64,000 nt of DNA. Origin: Chamaelirium japonicum. Lineage: Eukaryota; Streptophyta; Magnoliopsida; Liliales; Melanthiaceae. The DNA lies in contig OX393551.1 in NCBI GenBank assembly GCA_947650365.1, positions 63,601,644 through 63,665,643 of the forward strand. Reading direction: 5' to 3'. The translations under genes were made by a program, and so were the position numbers. The notes under the pieces are model-generated. The model saw only the letters and a list, made by a program, of their open reading frames with translations, ran no database searches and was not told the DNA's origin. Below, in pieces: positions 25,810 to 34,994 of this stretch; positions within the stretch are counted from its first letter, which is position 1; each line of letters starts with the position of its first letter.

Positions 25810-26770
25810 AACCCCTACCCGCAAGATCGTTGTAGTGGAACTGCTAGGGGAAGGATTCTTCTCTTCTTATCTCCTTCTGGTGGTAAATGCTTGTTGCTGG
25901 TGCCTGAAGATGGCGTTGAAGATATGTTACTCCATTTTCAGTTGGACTCCAAAAAGGATTGAAGCTCCTAGAATAGATGCCCCCAAGTCCTTAGCTAACG
26001 TGTTAAGGAAAAATCATAGGAAGAGGTGGAAGTAGGAAAGGAAAAGACTCAGTAGTAGTAGAAAGTGCTCTATTTTATTAGTAAATTTTTGTGCCATGTA
26101 CTTGCACAAGATTATAAGGATTTATTAGCCCTTTATTTTGTGTCATCCCTCTCCCTTTTATAGCCTAAAAAGGAGGAGAGTTTATCCTCTTACGAAGATA
26201 TCTGAGATTCCTGCTTTCCCACATGGGGTGGTGGAGACCTTCCAATCCGGCTGTGACATCTGTTATCCCACATGGGGTGGTGTGTATTCTGCTAATTGCA
26301 TCGAGACAATGGTTTCCTATACTTAGGTCAGTGTGAGCTGGCCTGCTCATCGCTGTGGGGTTAATCTTCTTGCGTGAGGTGGATGAAGGATAATCTCTCA
26401 TTTTTATGGACAACTAACGTTATGTTGGTAAAGGTATGCTAATATCTTAGTGTCTCTTGGATAGCTTCTTTGCTTTAGGAAGAAAGGCTTTGGCATGCCC
26501 CCTTCTTTGAAGGGGTGGATTGGTTCTGTTGTAGGAAGGGGGTGAGGGGTTTACCCTACCCTTCCCCTGCTAGTTTGTCGAAGTCCTCTATTTAAGAAAC
26601 GGTACACGTTATTCCTTCGAACAGGCTAGTGTATGGTGTTACTTATGTTCGTTTAGCTATTCTTTTGGTGAGGAGGTAGAGATTCTAATCCCTACCTGCC
26701 ATGGTTCGTTTTTGAGGTATAGTCTTCCTATAAACTTTTTATATATAGGTTGCCGAGTGAAGGGATGGAT
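25810..26770 (-). mobile_element. LTR-like unit, right inverted arm
   Basis: This is the reverse-complement partner of 23535-25030. Its TATA box reads on the minus strand at 26154-26162. The unit has no internal protein domains. The outer end lies close to the insertion site of the LINE that begins at 26815. Confidence 0.55.
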
Positions 26771-27046
26771 ATTTTATGTACTCATACACTACGTGCACAA
26801 TAAAGAGCATGAGACTATCCTTAAGAATGACATATGAATCATCAAAATGAGGGTGTATCCCTCTCCTCAACGGCGTTTCTTAACAAAGCACACCTAGAGA
26901 GAGAGAGAGAGAGAGAACCCAAAATCTTCATCTCCCCGCTTGGGGGCAATAGAGCACCCCAAGATCTGGTTCTTTCCCATGAGCTTGGAGAGAAGGACGG
27001 GAGAAGAGGTAGACTTCATATCCCCTCGGAGAAAGGGGTTTAAGAG

Positions 27047-29299
27047 ATGGCTGGTGCACAAATTCGGCCCATTCCTCCACTCTGTTCTTCTTCTCCTATT
27101 GGGGCGGAGAAGAGTGGATTTGGTGACACTCGTACCGATCAACTTGATGGGTCTAATGTTGCCCTCGAGTCCTTGGAGGATTTCTCCCAACCGGCTGCAC
27201 CTCTGTTGGATGGGTTCATTGCAGCTGTTGTTGCAAATCATGCAACAATTGGTGATGGGAGGGGAGCTTGGTTGCAAAGGGGGGATCATTATGATGTCTC
27301 GATTGCTGCACCTGTTGGAGATGCCATGGGGGTGGTGGCCAAGACTATGCTGGGATCGGAGAGCTTACAAGTGGAACTGGGAGATGAAGGGGATTTCCCG
27401 CCCCTGATGTATTCCAAGCACAGTCCGCGAGCCCAGGTTGTTGCAAGGAAGAAGACGGAATCTGAGGGAAACTTAACTTCTGATGTCAGTGCTTCTGATG
27501 GGGAATTGCATGAGAGTGCCCGGAAGGTGTTTGAAGGAAATACTGAGACTCCTAAGGGGCTGTGATCAAAACTGCAGTGAAGCAATTAAGTCCAACTTTG
27601 CAGCTGAATGCCCATCATTTGTTTTCTGGATTTTCCGCATGGAACCAGGCTCCTGGTTTTGCAGCCAAGCGTTCAAGAACCCATCAGGATGGGGTAGTGG
27701 GTGGGACATCTTCTCTTGCTCCAAGCAGTCGTGCTAGAGCTTGGGATCCCCCCCCCCCTCTCTCCACTTCCTCCGTTACTCCCCCCAGAGAAGTTACGTC
27801 TGCACTTTATTGAGCAAGGAATTTTTGAAGGGCACAAAGTTGCAATCTGTCCAAGTGTTGAATTAGAAGCACATGCCAAGCGATGGGAGCACACGCTATT
27901 GGGATTTGTTTTAGGGAGGAGGCCCTATTATTTACATCTCAAAAATTTCCTAATGTGATATTCTTTCAAGAGCGAATGGTCTTTTTTGGTTCAAGTTCGA
28001 GTTAGCATCTGATTTTAACTGAATTCTCGAAGGAAAAATGTGGCATTTCGAAAGTCGACCTTTGATCGTGAGGAAATGGGCCAGGGGTATGTGTAGTGAT
28101 AGGGAGTTGGTCTCAAAAATCCCAATTTGGACTAATTTTCCTATTCTAGAAAGGGACTTTATGGACTGAACCAATGCTTAGTCGGCTGGGGCATGTGTTT
28201 GGTACTCCCATTTATATGGATCAAGCAACAGCTGGAGGCACTAGAGCACAGTTTGCAAGGATTTGCGTGGAGATCAGTATAGAAGACTCACTTCCTAGCC
28301 GAGTCCAAGCGAGGAATGATAAGGGTGAGACTCTCTTGGCAACCGGTTATGTATGATTGGATCCCGACTCGATGTAAGCCGTGCAAAACATTCGATCATA
28401 GTAGAGATGTATGTACCAAACATCCTAAGGTGGTCCAAACTCGTGTTAGTCAACCTTGGCAGCCCAAAGTTTTTCCTGGAGCTCAAGTTGTGAGGAATTT
28501 CTCCCAAGGGAGGAAGCCCCCCTCATCCAAAGGCAAGGAGATCCTAGAAGATGGGTGGCAAACAATCGGAAGGGCACATCCTCCCCAGTTGATGGAGCCC
28601 TCCTCGAATTCGGTAAGGCAGTCCGGCTCTCGATTTGCTGTGCTGGGTGATGCATTGGACGAAGGGATCCGGGATGGGGATGTTTGTGATGCGGAGGGTG
28701 GCACATTTTTTGAATGCAGATACTACTGTTACGCAGGATGCTAATGTCGACACAGCCTTTAGGTTCTGGTGGTCTGATTTCTGAAGTGCAGATCATGAGC
28801 ACAGCAGCTGCTGCAGTTTTTGCTGCAATTTCTGATGTTACACAGGTTACCACAGGTGCAATTGCTTATGGTGCGAATGGAGCTGAGGGCTATGTTGAAA
28901 CTGGAAATGGTGATGTCAATACTGTCCTGGCTGGTGCTGATGGTGAGTCTTCTATTGTTGATTTCTCGGACTTAATCAATCAGGGTCTTATGCTACCTGA
29001 GTGGATTAAGAGTCTTAAATCGTTCGTGGAAAGACTTTATGTCCGGCATGGAAAAGTTATGGGGAAACTTGCTTTTGATCCTCAGGAAGAGAGACTTCAT
29101 TCCTTCTAATCCCGATGATCAACCTTTCCAATTTTTGATTGTTGATCAATTGCTTCTCAATTGTCTAGGTATTGTGGATGGACAATCCAATGGGGAGTCT
29201 GGGCTTGGGCAGGAGATTGCAGCCGAATCTGAGATCGGGTAGGAGGAGTTTGCTCTAGATCCTTGCACTATTGATCAAGAGACGAGAGGGGAAGGAGAT
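27047..29299 (+). pseudogene. LINE ORF1: DUF4283 plus CCHC knuckle (5' part)
   Basis: The first open frame (27047-27565) starts MAGAQIRPIPPLC and has a variable, acidic N-terminal region. A DUF4283-like RNA-binding domain follows at about 27780-28170 (LHFIEQGIFEGHK, then WARGMCSDRELVSKIP in another frame). A CX2CX4HX4C zinc knuckle lies at 28373-28414 (CKPCKTFDHSRDVC). An Ala/Gly-rich tail reads on through 28714-29109. The domains occur in the normal order for plant L1 ORF1, but the frame shifts several times (after 27565, near 27958, before 28316 and after 28744) and the copy cannot make a full protein. The gypsy insertion then splits it at 29299. Confidence 0.75.
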
Positions 29300-30326
29300 T
29301 GTGGGGGGTTTTTAGTCGAACCGGGCGGTTCGGGTGGCGAGCACAATCCAACAAGCCAAATGCAAAGAAGAGACGGTGGTTACGTGGAAAAACCCCTTCG
29401 CAACGTCGAAGGGGAAAAAACCACGGGTGGGGCGAGAATGCACTAAGACTAATCTTTCAGTTACAATCTCTCACCTTAACCCCAATTACATACTCTGAGG
29501 ACCGGTCTCCCAAAATACCGACCTCTGCGATTTCACTCTGACTGCCGACCGCTGCAGACAGCGTCTGTCTGCAGGTCGCTGCAAACAGTGTCTGGCTGCC
29601 GACCGACCGACCTCCGCAGACAGCTTCTGGGTGCTGACCGACCGACCTCCGCAGACAGCCTCTGGGTGCAGACCGACTGATCTCCGCAGCTCCGCAAATT
29701 CCGGGACGAAACGGGCAGCGTCTCCTCCAGAATTCTCCCTCCTCCTCGCTGAAGGGGTAGGTCCCCTTTTATAGTGGCGGGGTGACGGTTACACTCCGCA
29801 AAAATTGGGCGAGTGACATGTCCCCGCAATGAGCTCAACCGCCGCGGTGACGTGGCGCGCGGTTGACACCTGGTCACATTGGGCCGGAAATCGCGGAGCG
29901 TCGTCAGCACCGCGAGATCTCCGGGTTCGGCTGTTTCTTCACACTTCGGCTCGTTGCATGTCCCATCGAGAGAGAGAGGGGTTGTTGCCTGGCCGACCCC
30001 CTTTTTTTGGCTACATGCCAACCCAGAAGAGAGGGGGGGGGGGGGGGGGGGGGGGTGCCTTCTTGTGGACCAACCGACCAACCCCCCCTTTCTCTGGGTA
30101 CATGCCGACCCAAGGGGGGGGGGGGCTGCCTCCTTGTGGACCAACCGGCCGACCCCCCCCCCCCCCTTTTCTCTGAGTACATGCCGACCCAAAAAGGGGG
30201 GGGTGTCTCCTTGTGGACCAACCGGCCGACCCAGAGAGAGAGGGGGGGGTGCTTGTTGCATGGCCGATCTCCCTTCCTTCTCTCCGACGGTTACGGCGCC
30301 GGCTCCAAAAGAGAATGATACACACA
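29300..30326 (-). repeat. Outer 3' LTR copy (LTR1)
   Basis: On the plus strand it runs TGTGGGGGG to TACACACA, about 1027 bp. It holds three to four imperfect units built from CTTGTGGACCAACCGGCCGA and GTACATGCCGACCCA, separated by long G and C runs. The minus-strand promoter TATAAAAG lies at 29767-29774. It is separated from the next LTR by only four bases, ATAT (30327-30330). Confidence 0.95.
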
Positions 30327-30330
30327 ATAT

Positions 30331-31340
30331 TGTGGGGGGTTCTTAGTCGAACCGGGCGGTTCGGGTGGCGAGCACAATCCAACAAGCCAAATGCAAAGAA
30401 GAGACGGTGGTTACGTGGAAAAACCCCTTCGCAACGTCGAAGGGGAAAAAACCACGGGTGGGGCGAGAATGCACTAAGACTAATCTTTCAGTTACAATCT
30501 CTCACCTTAACCCCAATTACATACCCTGAGGACCGGTCTCCCAAAATACCGACCTCTGCGATTTCACTCTGACTGCCGACCGCTGCAGACAGCGTCTGTC
30601 TGCAGGTCGCTGCAAACAGTGTCTGGCTGCCGACCGACCGACCTCCGCAGACAGCTTCTGGGTGCTGACCGATCGACCTCCGCAGACAGCCTCTGGGTGC
30701 AGACCGACCGATCTCCGCAGCTCCGCAAATTCCGGGACGAAACGGGCAGCGTCTCCTCCAGAATTCTCCCTCCTCCTCGCTGAAGGGGTAGGTCCCCTTT
30801 TATAGTGACGGGGTGACGGTTACACTCCGCGAAAATTGGGCGAGTGATGTGTCCCCGCAATGAGCTCAACCGCCGCGGTGACGTGGCGCGCGGTTGACAC
30901 CTGGTCACATTGGGCCGGAAATCGCGGAGCGTCGTCAGCACCGCGAGATCTCCGGGTTCGGCTGTTGCTTCACACTTCGGCTCATTGCATGTCCCATCGA
31001 GAGAGAGAGGGGTTGTTGCCTGGCCGACCCCCTTTTTTTGGCTACATGCCAACCCAGGAGAGAGGGGGGGGTGCCTTCTTGTGGACCAACCGACCAACCC
31101 CCCCTTTCTCTGGGTACATGCCGACCCAAGGGGGGGGGGGGGGGCTGCCTCCTTGTGGACCAACCGGCCGACCCCCCCCTTTTCTCTGAGTACATGCCGA
31201 CCCAAAAAGGGGGGGGGGTGTCTCCTTGTGGACCAACTGGCCGACCCAGAGAGAGAGGGGGGGTGCTTGTTGCATGGCCGATCTCCCTTCCTTCTCTCCG
31301 ACGGTTACGGCGCCGGCTCCAAAAGAGAATGGTACACACA
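30331..31340 (-). repeat. Inner 3' LTR copy (LTR2)
   Basis: It is a nearly identical copy of LTR1 and LTR3, about 1010 bp, differing mainly in G/C run lengths. Its right edge joins the element's interior: the minus strand reads AGGAGGGGGTAT just before the LTR, a good polypurine tract (31341-31352). Confidence 0.95.
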
Positions 31341-31540
31341 ATACCCCCTCCTGACCGGACGGTCCTTGGTCCCGCCCGGTCAGGATTACTTTGCCTCGAT
31401 TTGCATGCCCGTCTCAGTTCGGGGCTGTTGCAACTCAAAAACAGCTGTCTGGGTTTTTTCTGATTTTTCGCCACATGGCGTCGCCGGGCGCCGCCAACTC
31501 GTCTCCTCGAAATTCGAACCCATCCAGCTCCGACTTCGTC

Positions 31541-31549
31541 TATAAATAG
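31541..31549 (+). promoter_or_regulatory. TATA box of the antisense gene
   Basis: TATAAATAG lies in the plus orientation between the 3' LTR and the antisense coding region, about 240 bases before the likely start codon. It is opposite to the direction of gag-pol transcription. Confidence 0.65.
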
Positions 31550-31650
31550 GAGCTAGATGGTTCATTTCTTTCCTCTGCTTCAGATCTTTCCTCTGCTTCA
31601 GATCTTTCCTCTACGGCTGAAGGTTCATTTGGGGAGAAGTTTCGCTTGAA

Positions 31651-31770
31651 TACACGTCGAGTACCTGCGTGTCGGCTCGTTTGGATACACGTCGAGTACC
31701 TGCGTGTCGGCTCGTTTGAATACACGTCGAGTACCTGCGTGTCGGCTCATTTGGATACACGTCGAGGGCT
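31651..31770 (+). repeat. 35-bp tandem repeat in the antisense leader
   Basis: TACACGTCGAGTACCTGCG starts at 31651, 31686 and 31721, with a partial fourth copy at 31756. The period is not a multiple of three, which argues that this stretch is leader rather than coding and supports the start at 31781. Confidence 0.9.
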
Positions 31771-31780
31771 TACGGCGAAG

Positions 31781-33175
31781 ATGTCTTTCACCTGGTTCAC
31801 AGTGCCGAACAAGTTCCCTCTGATGGAGGATGTCCGGGCAGCATACGGTATTCCAGACGTGATTTTACTTTCTTTCACTACCGATCCTCTGGATGCGTCA
31901 GACAACGACCGCACCGTCGTCACGCTCGGTCAGCTTCGCTGCGGCATGCGGCTTCCCCTGGCGAGCTTCTCTGGTCGTCTACTGGAGCGCATGAACGTGT
32001 CTCCTGGCCAGCTTGCTGGCAACGGCTGGAGGATCCTCCGCTGTATGGAGGAGTTAGAAGTGCGGGCGGGGCAACAGTTTTGCATTGCGTATCTGCTGAA
32101 GAAATATTTCATCAAAGACTACAAGGTAACGCCCGGCAGCGTCTTCTCGTACTTCAGCCTACAGGCGCGTGCAGGCAATAGCCCTCCTATTGGGGGTTTA
32201 GCTGATTCGGTGAGGACTTGGAAAGAATGCCCCATTGTGGTCGGGGGACCTTGGAGGGGTGGCTTCAACGTTCCCAGTCGCATCTCCCATCTCGCCGCAA
32301 CCATCGAGGAGTACTACCCCTCTAGGCAGCTTCAGTGCCCCGGAGCTGTTGAGGAGGAGTTGGACCAACTCATCAAGCAGGTGACAAACCACAACGACGA
32401 CTGGCGGCAGCTGTTTCCGAAGCTACCAGTCGTCAGGTCCTACGGCTCCGCTTCAAAGAAAGGCAAACAACATGCGGCGTCCGGTAGGGGAGAAGATCCC
32501 ATTTCTTACTCTTCTGGGCTTCCTGACAGGTACGTCAGCTCCGTCAGACGCTTCAACCCAAACACCGCTACATCTAAACTCTGCGTGGTCTTCAGGCGAC
32601 GTGCGAAGTCGACTAAAGCTGCAGACGAGAGCAGCCGACCGGCCGTGCGCAACATAGCTGCGCCGACGGGGAAATCAAGGAGGCGAGCTTTACTGAACGA
32701 GTCTTCCAGCGACGAAGAGGCTGGACGCGCTCTTCTCGCTCGCTCCATGCGACGGTCCGCTGCCGACGACCTTCGCTCCCTCCCCGACGACTGGGTAGAG
32801 GACGTGCCGTCGACAGGTAATCAGTATGTGGAGGTAGAGGAGTCGGAGAGCTCTGGTTATAGTCTCTCTCCTTCCCTCGAGCGAGGCGAGCGAGCCGTGC
32901 CGTCTGGCTCGGCTGGGTCACATGGGAGAGCTTCACCCCGCGGTCCTGCTACCGCACCTCCCATTGCATCACCTACTGCCCGTGCCGCTAGAAGGCTCGA
33001 TCGCGTGGAGGTCCGGGACTTCATGCCTTCGCCTTCCTCTTCTGTTTCTGGGGGCGCCGCCGGGCCACCTCCCCGTTCTCCCCTCGGGGCTACTGAAGCT
33101 TCATCTCACCGCCGCTCCCCCGGGCTCTCTGCTCGTCAGGAGGAGGAAGATGATGGTGTGGGTAGCCCCGGCTAG
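31781..33175 (+). CDS. Tat antisense accessory ORF (putative gypsy-type transposon domain)
   Basis: The frame starts MSFTWFTVPNKFPLMEDVRA and has a conserved-looking block of about 200 residues (GMRLPLASFSGRLLERMNVS, then PGSVFSYFSLQARAG) followed by a Ser/Pro/Arg-rich tail. It resembles the plant family called putative gypsy type transposon (Transposase_28), which occurs as an antisense accessory frame in Tat elements between pol and the 3' LTR. Its molecular role is unknown. A longer open frame starts at 31646 but would read through the 35-bp leader repeats, so I prefer 31781. A coiled-coil frame follows at 33364, with splice-like sequence (AGGTAAGT, then TTTGTCAGG) between them, consistent with the spliced accessory genes known in this lineage. 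Confidence 0.7.
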   Translation: MSFTWFTVPNKFPLMEDVRAAYGIPDVILLSFTTDPLDASDNDRTVVTLGQLRCGMRLPLASFSGRLLERMNVSPGQLAGNGWRILRCMEELEVRAGQQFCIAYLLKKYFIKDYKVTPGSVFSYFSLQARAGNSPPIGGLADSVRTWKECPIVVGGPWRGGFNVPSRISHLAATIEEYYPSRQLQCPGAVEEELDQLIKQVTNHNDDWRQLFPKLPVVRSYGSASKKGKQHAASGRGEDPISYSSGLPDRYVSSVRRFNPNTATSKLCVVFRRRAKSTKAADESSRPAVRNIAAPTGKSRRRALLNESSSDEEAGRALLARSMRRSAADDLRSLPDDWVEDVPSTGNQYVEVEESESSGYSLSPSLERGERAVPSGSAGSHGRASPRGPATAPPIASPTARAARRLDRVEVRDFMPSPSSSVSGGAAGPPPRSPLGATEASSHRRSPGLSARQEEEDDGVGSPG

Positions 33176-33363
33176 GAGCGTCAGCTCGACAACTTTCATG
33201 AGGTAAGTCTAAGTCGTTAACGAGTTGACTGCTCGTCGACGACGCGCGTGACTACACGCCGACGATATGTGTAACTTCACGTAGTAGTAACTTCTCCCAT
33301 TAACTTTGTGGTACATGTTGTTTCCTTCTTTGTCAGGCGGGCTGTCGACTTGTCGAGGGGGGC

Positions 33364-33849
33364 ATGCATAGGATGACGCGGCTTAAGAACTCCCTTCGGG
33401 CTGCTCGGCAGGAGTCGAGAGGGCTACGCGATCAGCTGGCGGAAGCTCGACGGATTCACGCCGAAGAGCTTGCTGCAGTCCAGGCTCAGCTCGAAGCCTC
33501 GCTGGAGAACGCTTCTGATTCCTTCGGGCTCCAAGAAGCGTTGGATTCTGCTAAGGTGGAAAATGACGAGCTGTGGGCGAAGTTCAGGAAGCAGGCGGCT
33601 ACGATCAGGGAGCAGCGCGCAGAGGCCGACGCCGCCCGAGCCGCTTACGAGGCCGAACTTGCTGCATTGAAGGCTTCCCTTGACCAGGCCAACACCTCAC
33701 TTGGCCAGGCCGAAACAGCGCATAAGGCTGCGCTTGACAGGCAGCATGCTGAATACACCGCGGACTGCAAGCCGCTTCTTGCGGAGCAGGCGACGGAATG
33801 GCGCAAGAAGGTCACGAAGCTGCGCGGCAAGCTCCCGTTGGGATCGTAG
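33364..33849 (+). CDS. Coiled-coil frame of the antisense unit
   Basis: The 161 residues are rich in Ala, Glu, Arg and Leu with heptad-like spacing (LRDQLAEARRIHAEELAAVQ, ELAALKASLDQANTSLGQAE), predicting a long coiled coil. It lies on the same strand and just downstream of the accessory frame, and a poly(A) signal AATAAA follows at 33908-33913. It is probably the C-terminal exon of that antisense gene; its start as a separate protein is doubtful. Confidence 0.6.
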   Translation: MHRMTRLKNSLRAARQESRGLRDQLAEARRIHAEELAAVQAQLEASLENASDSFGLQEALDSAKVENDELWAKFRKQAATIREQRAEADAARAAYEAELAALKASLDQANTSLGQAETAHKAALDRQHAEYTADCKPLLAEQATEWRKKVTKLRGKLPLGS

Positions 33850-33907
33850 AAAGCTGGGGGCGACGCTTGACCGATCTTACTTGCTGCCTTACTTTGTTTC
33901 GTGATGT

Positions 33908-33913
33908 AATAAA
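33908..33913 (+). terminator. Poly(A) signal of the antisense unit
   Basis: AATAAA lies 59 bases after the stop of the coiled-coil frame, in a drop to AT-rich sequence. Confidence 0.55.
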
Positions 33914-34190
33914 ACAAAACACTTTGTTTATGTTGGGATCTCTTGATATTTCATCTGAATGCTATGATCATTGTCTTTTTCATCAACTTTACATCTCAAG
34001 TTCATGTTGATGTCTCGCTATTAAAACTCAGATTTTGTGTCTTGACTATACGTCGACGACGCGCGCAACTACACGTCGACGACGTGTCATTAAAAATCTG
34101 GTTCTCATGTTTTGATTACACATCGACGACATGCGTAACCGCACGCCGACGACATGCGTAGCTACACGTCGCTCGGTCGTTGCCCCGCGG

Positions 34191-34892
34191 GTTTTGCCAA
34201 CCGATTTTTCCAAGTGTTCACCGGCCGGTCTCGCCCTTCGCAGGGACCTGTCGACCGGTCGGCCAAGTGGTAAAACTCATTCGGAGTATCGCGTACCACT
34301 TGACTTAGGCTGGTTGTCTGGTCGTACCCTAACGGAGTCTGTCGACCGATCTTTCCAGTTGTTCACCGGCCGGTCTCGCCCTTCGCAGGGACCTGTCGAC
34401 CGGTCGGTCAAGTGGTAGAACTCGCTCGGAGTGTTATGTACCACTTGGTTTAGACTGGTTGACCGGTCGTACCCTGACAGGGTCTGTCGATCGATCTTTC
34501 CAGTTATTCATCGGTCGGTCTCGCCCTTCACAGGGACCTGTCGACCGATCGGCCAAGTGGTAGAACTCGCTCGGAGTGTTATGTACCACTTGGTTTAGAC
34601 TGGTTGACCGGTCGTACCCTGACAGGGTCTGTCGACCGATCTTTCCAGTTGTTCACCGGCCGGTCTCGCCCTTCGCAGGGACCTGTCGATCGGTCGGCCA
34701 AGTGGTAGAACTCGCTCGGAGTGTTATGTACCGCTTGGTTTAGGCTGGTTGACCGGTCGTACCCCAACAGGGTCTGTCGACCGATCTTTCCAGTTGTTCA
34801 CCGGCCGGTCTCGCCCTTCGCAGGGACCTGTCGACCGGTCGGCCAAGTGGTAGAACTCGCTCGGAGTGTTATGTACCACTTGGTTTGGGTTG
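34191..34892. repeat. Five-unit 145-bp tandem array
   Basis: The landmark CCGGCCGGTCTCGCCCTTCG (or a close variant) occurs at 34221, 34366, 34511, 34656 and 34801, each exactly 145 bases apart. Units contain repeated CGACCGGTCGG-like palindromes. The array lies just past the end of pol on the element's own strand, in the 3' region known to breed satellites in Tat elements. No protein is coded with confidence. Confidence 0.97.
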
Positions 34893-34994
34893 CCTCGGTT
34901 AACCATTATTCACTCACATGAACAAAACGTTGAGCAAGTGCATTTTTATTGAATAGATTCAGAGTTACAAAGCGGTTACATGCATCTTGCCCAT

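Noticed and set aside
29533-31463. Several long open frames on both strands, with counterparts at 41724-42618
   Set aside because: They fall within the three LTR copies and consist of Pro, Gly and Arg from G/C runs; they are shadows of LTR repeats.
31646-31780. N-terminal extension of the antisense frame
   Set aside because: It crosses 35-bp repeats whose period is not a multiple of three, so each repeat reads in a different frame; homology-like sequence begins at 31781.
34131-34921. Small open frames in the 145-bp array
   Set aside because: They simply follow the repeat and show no domain.
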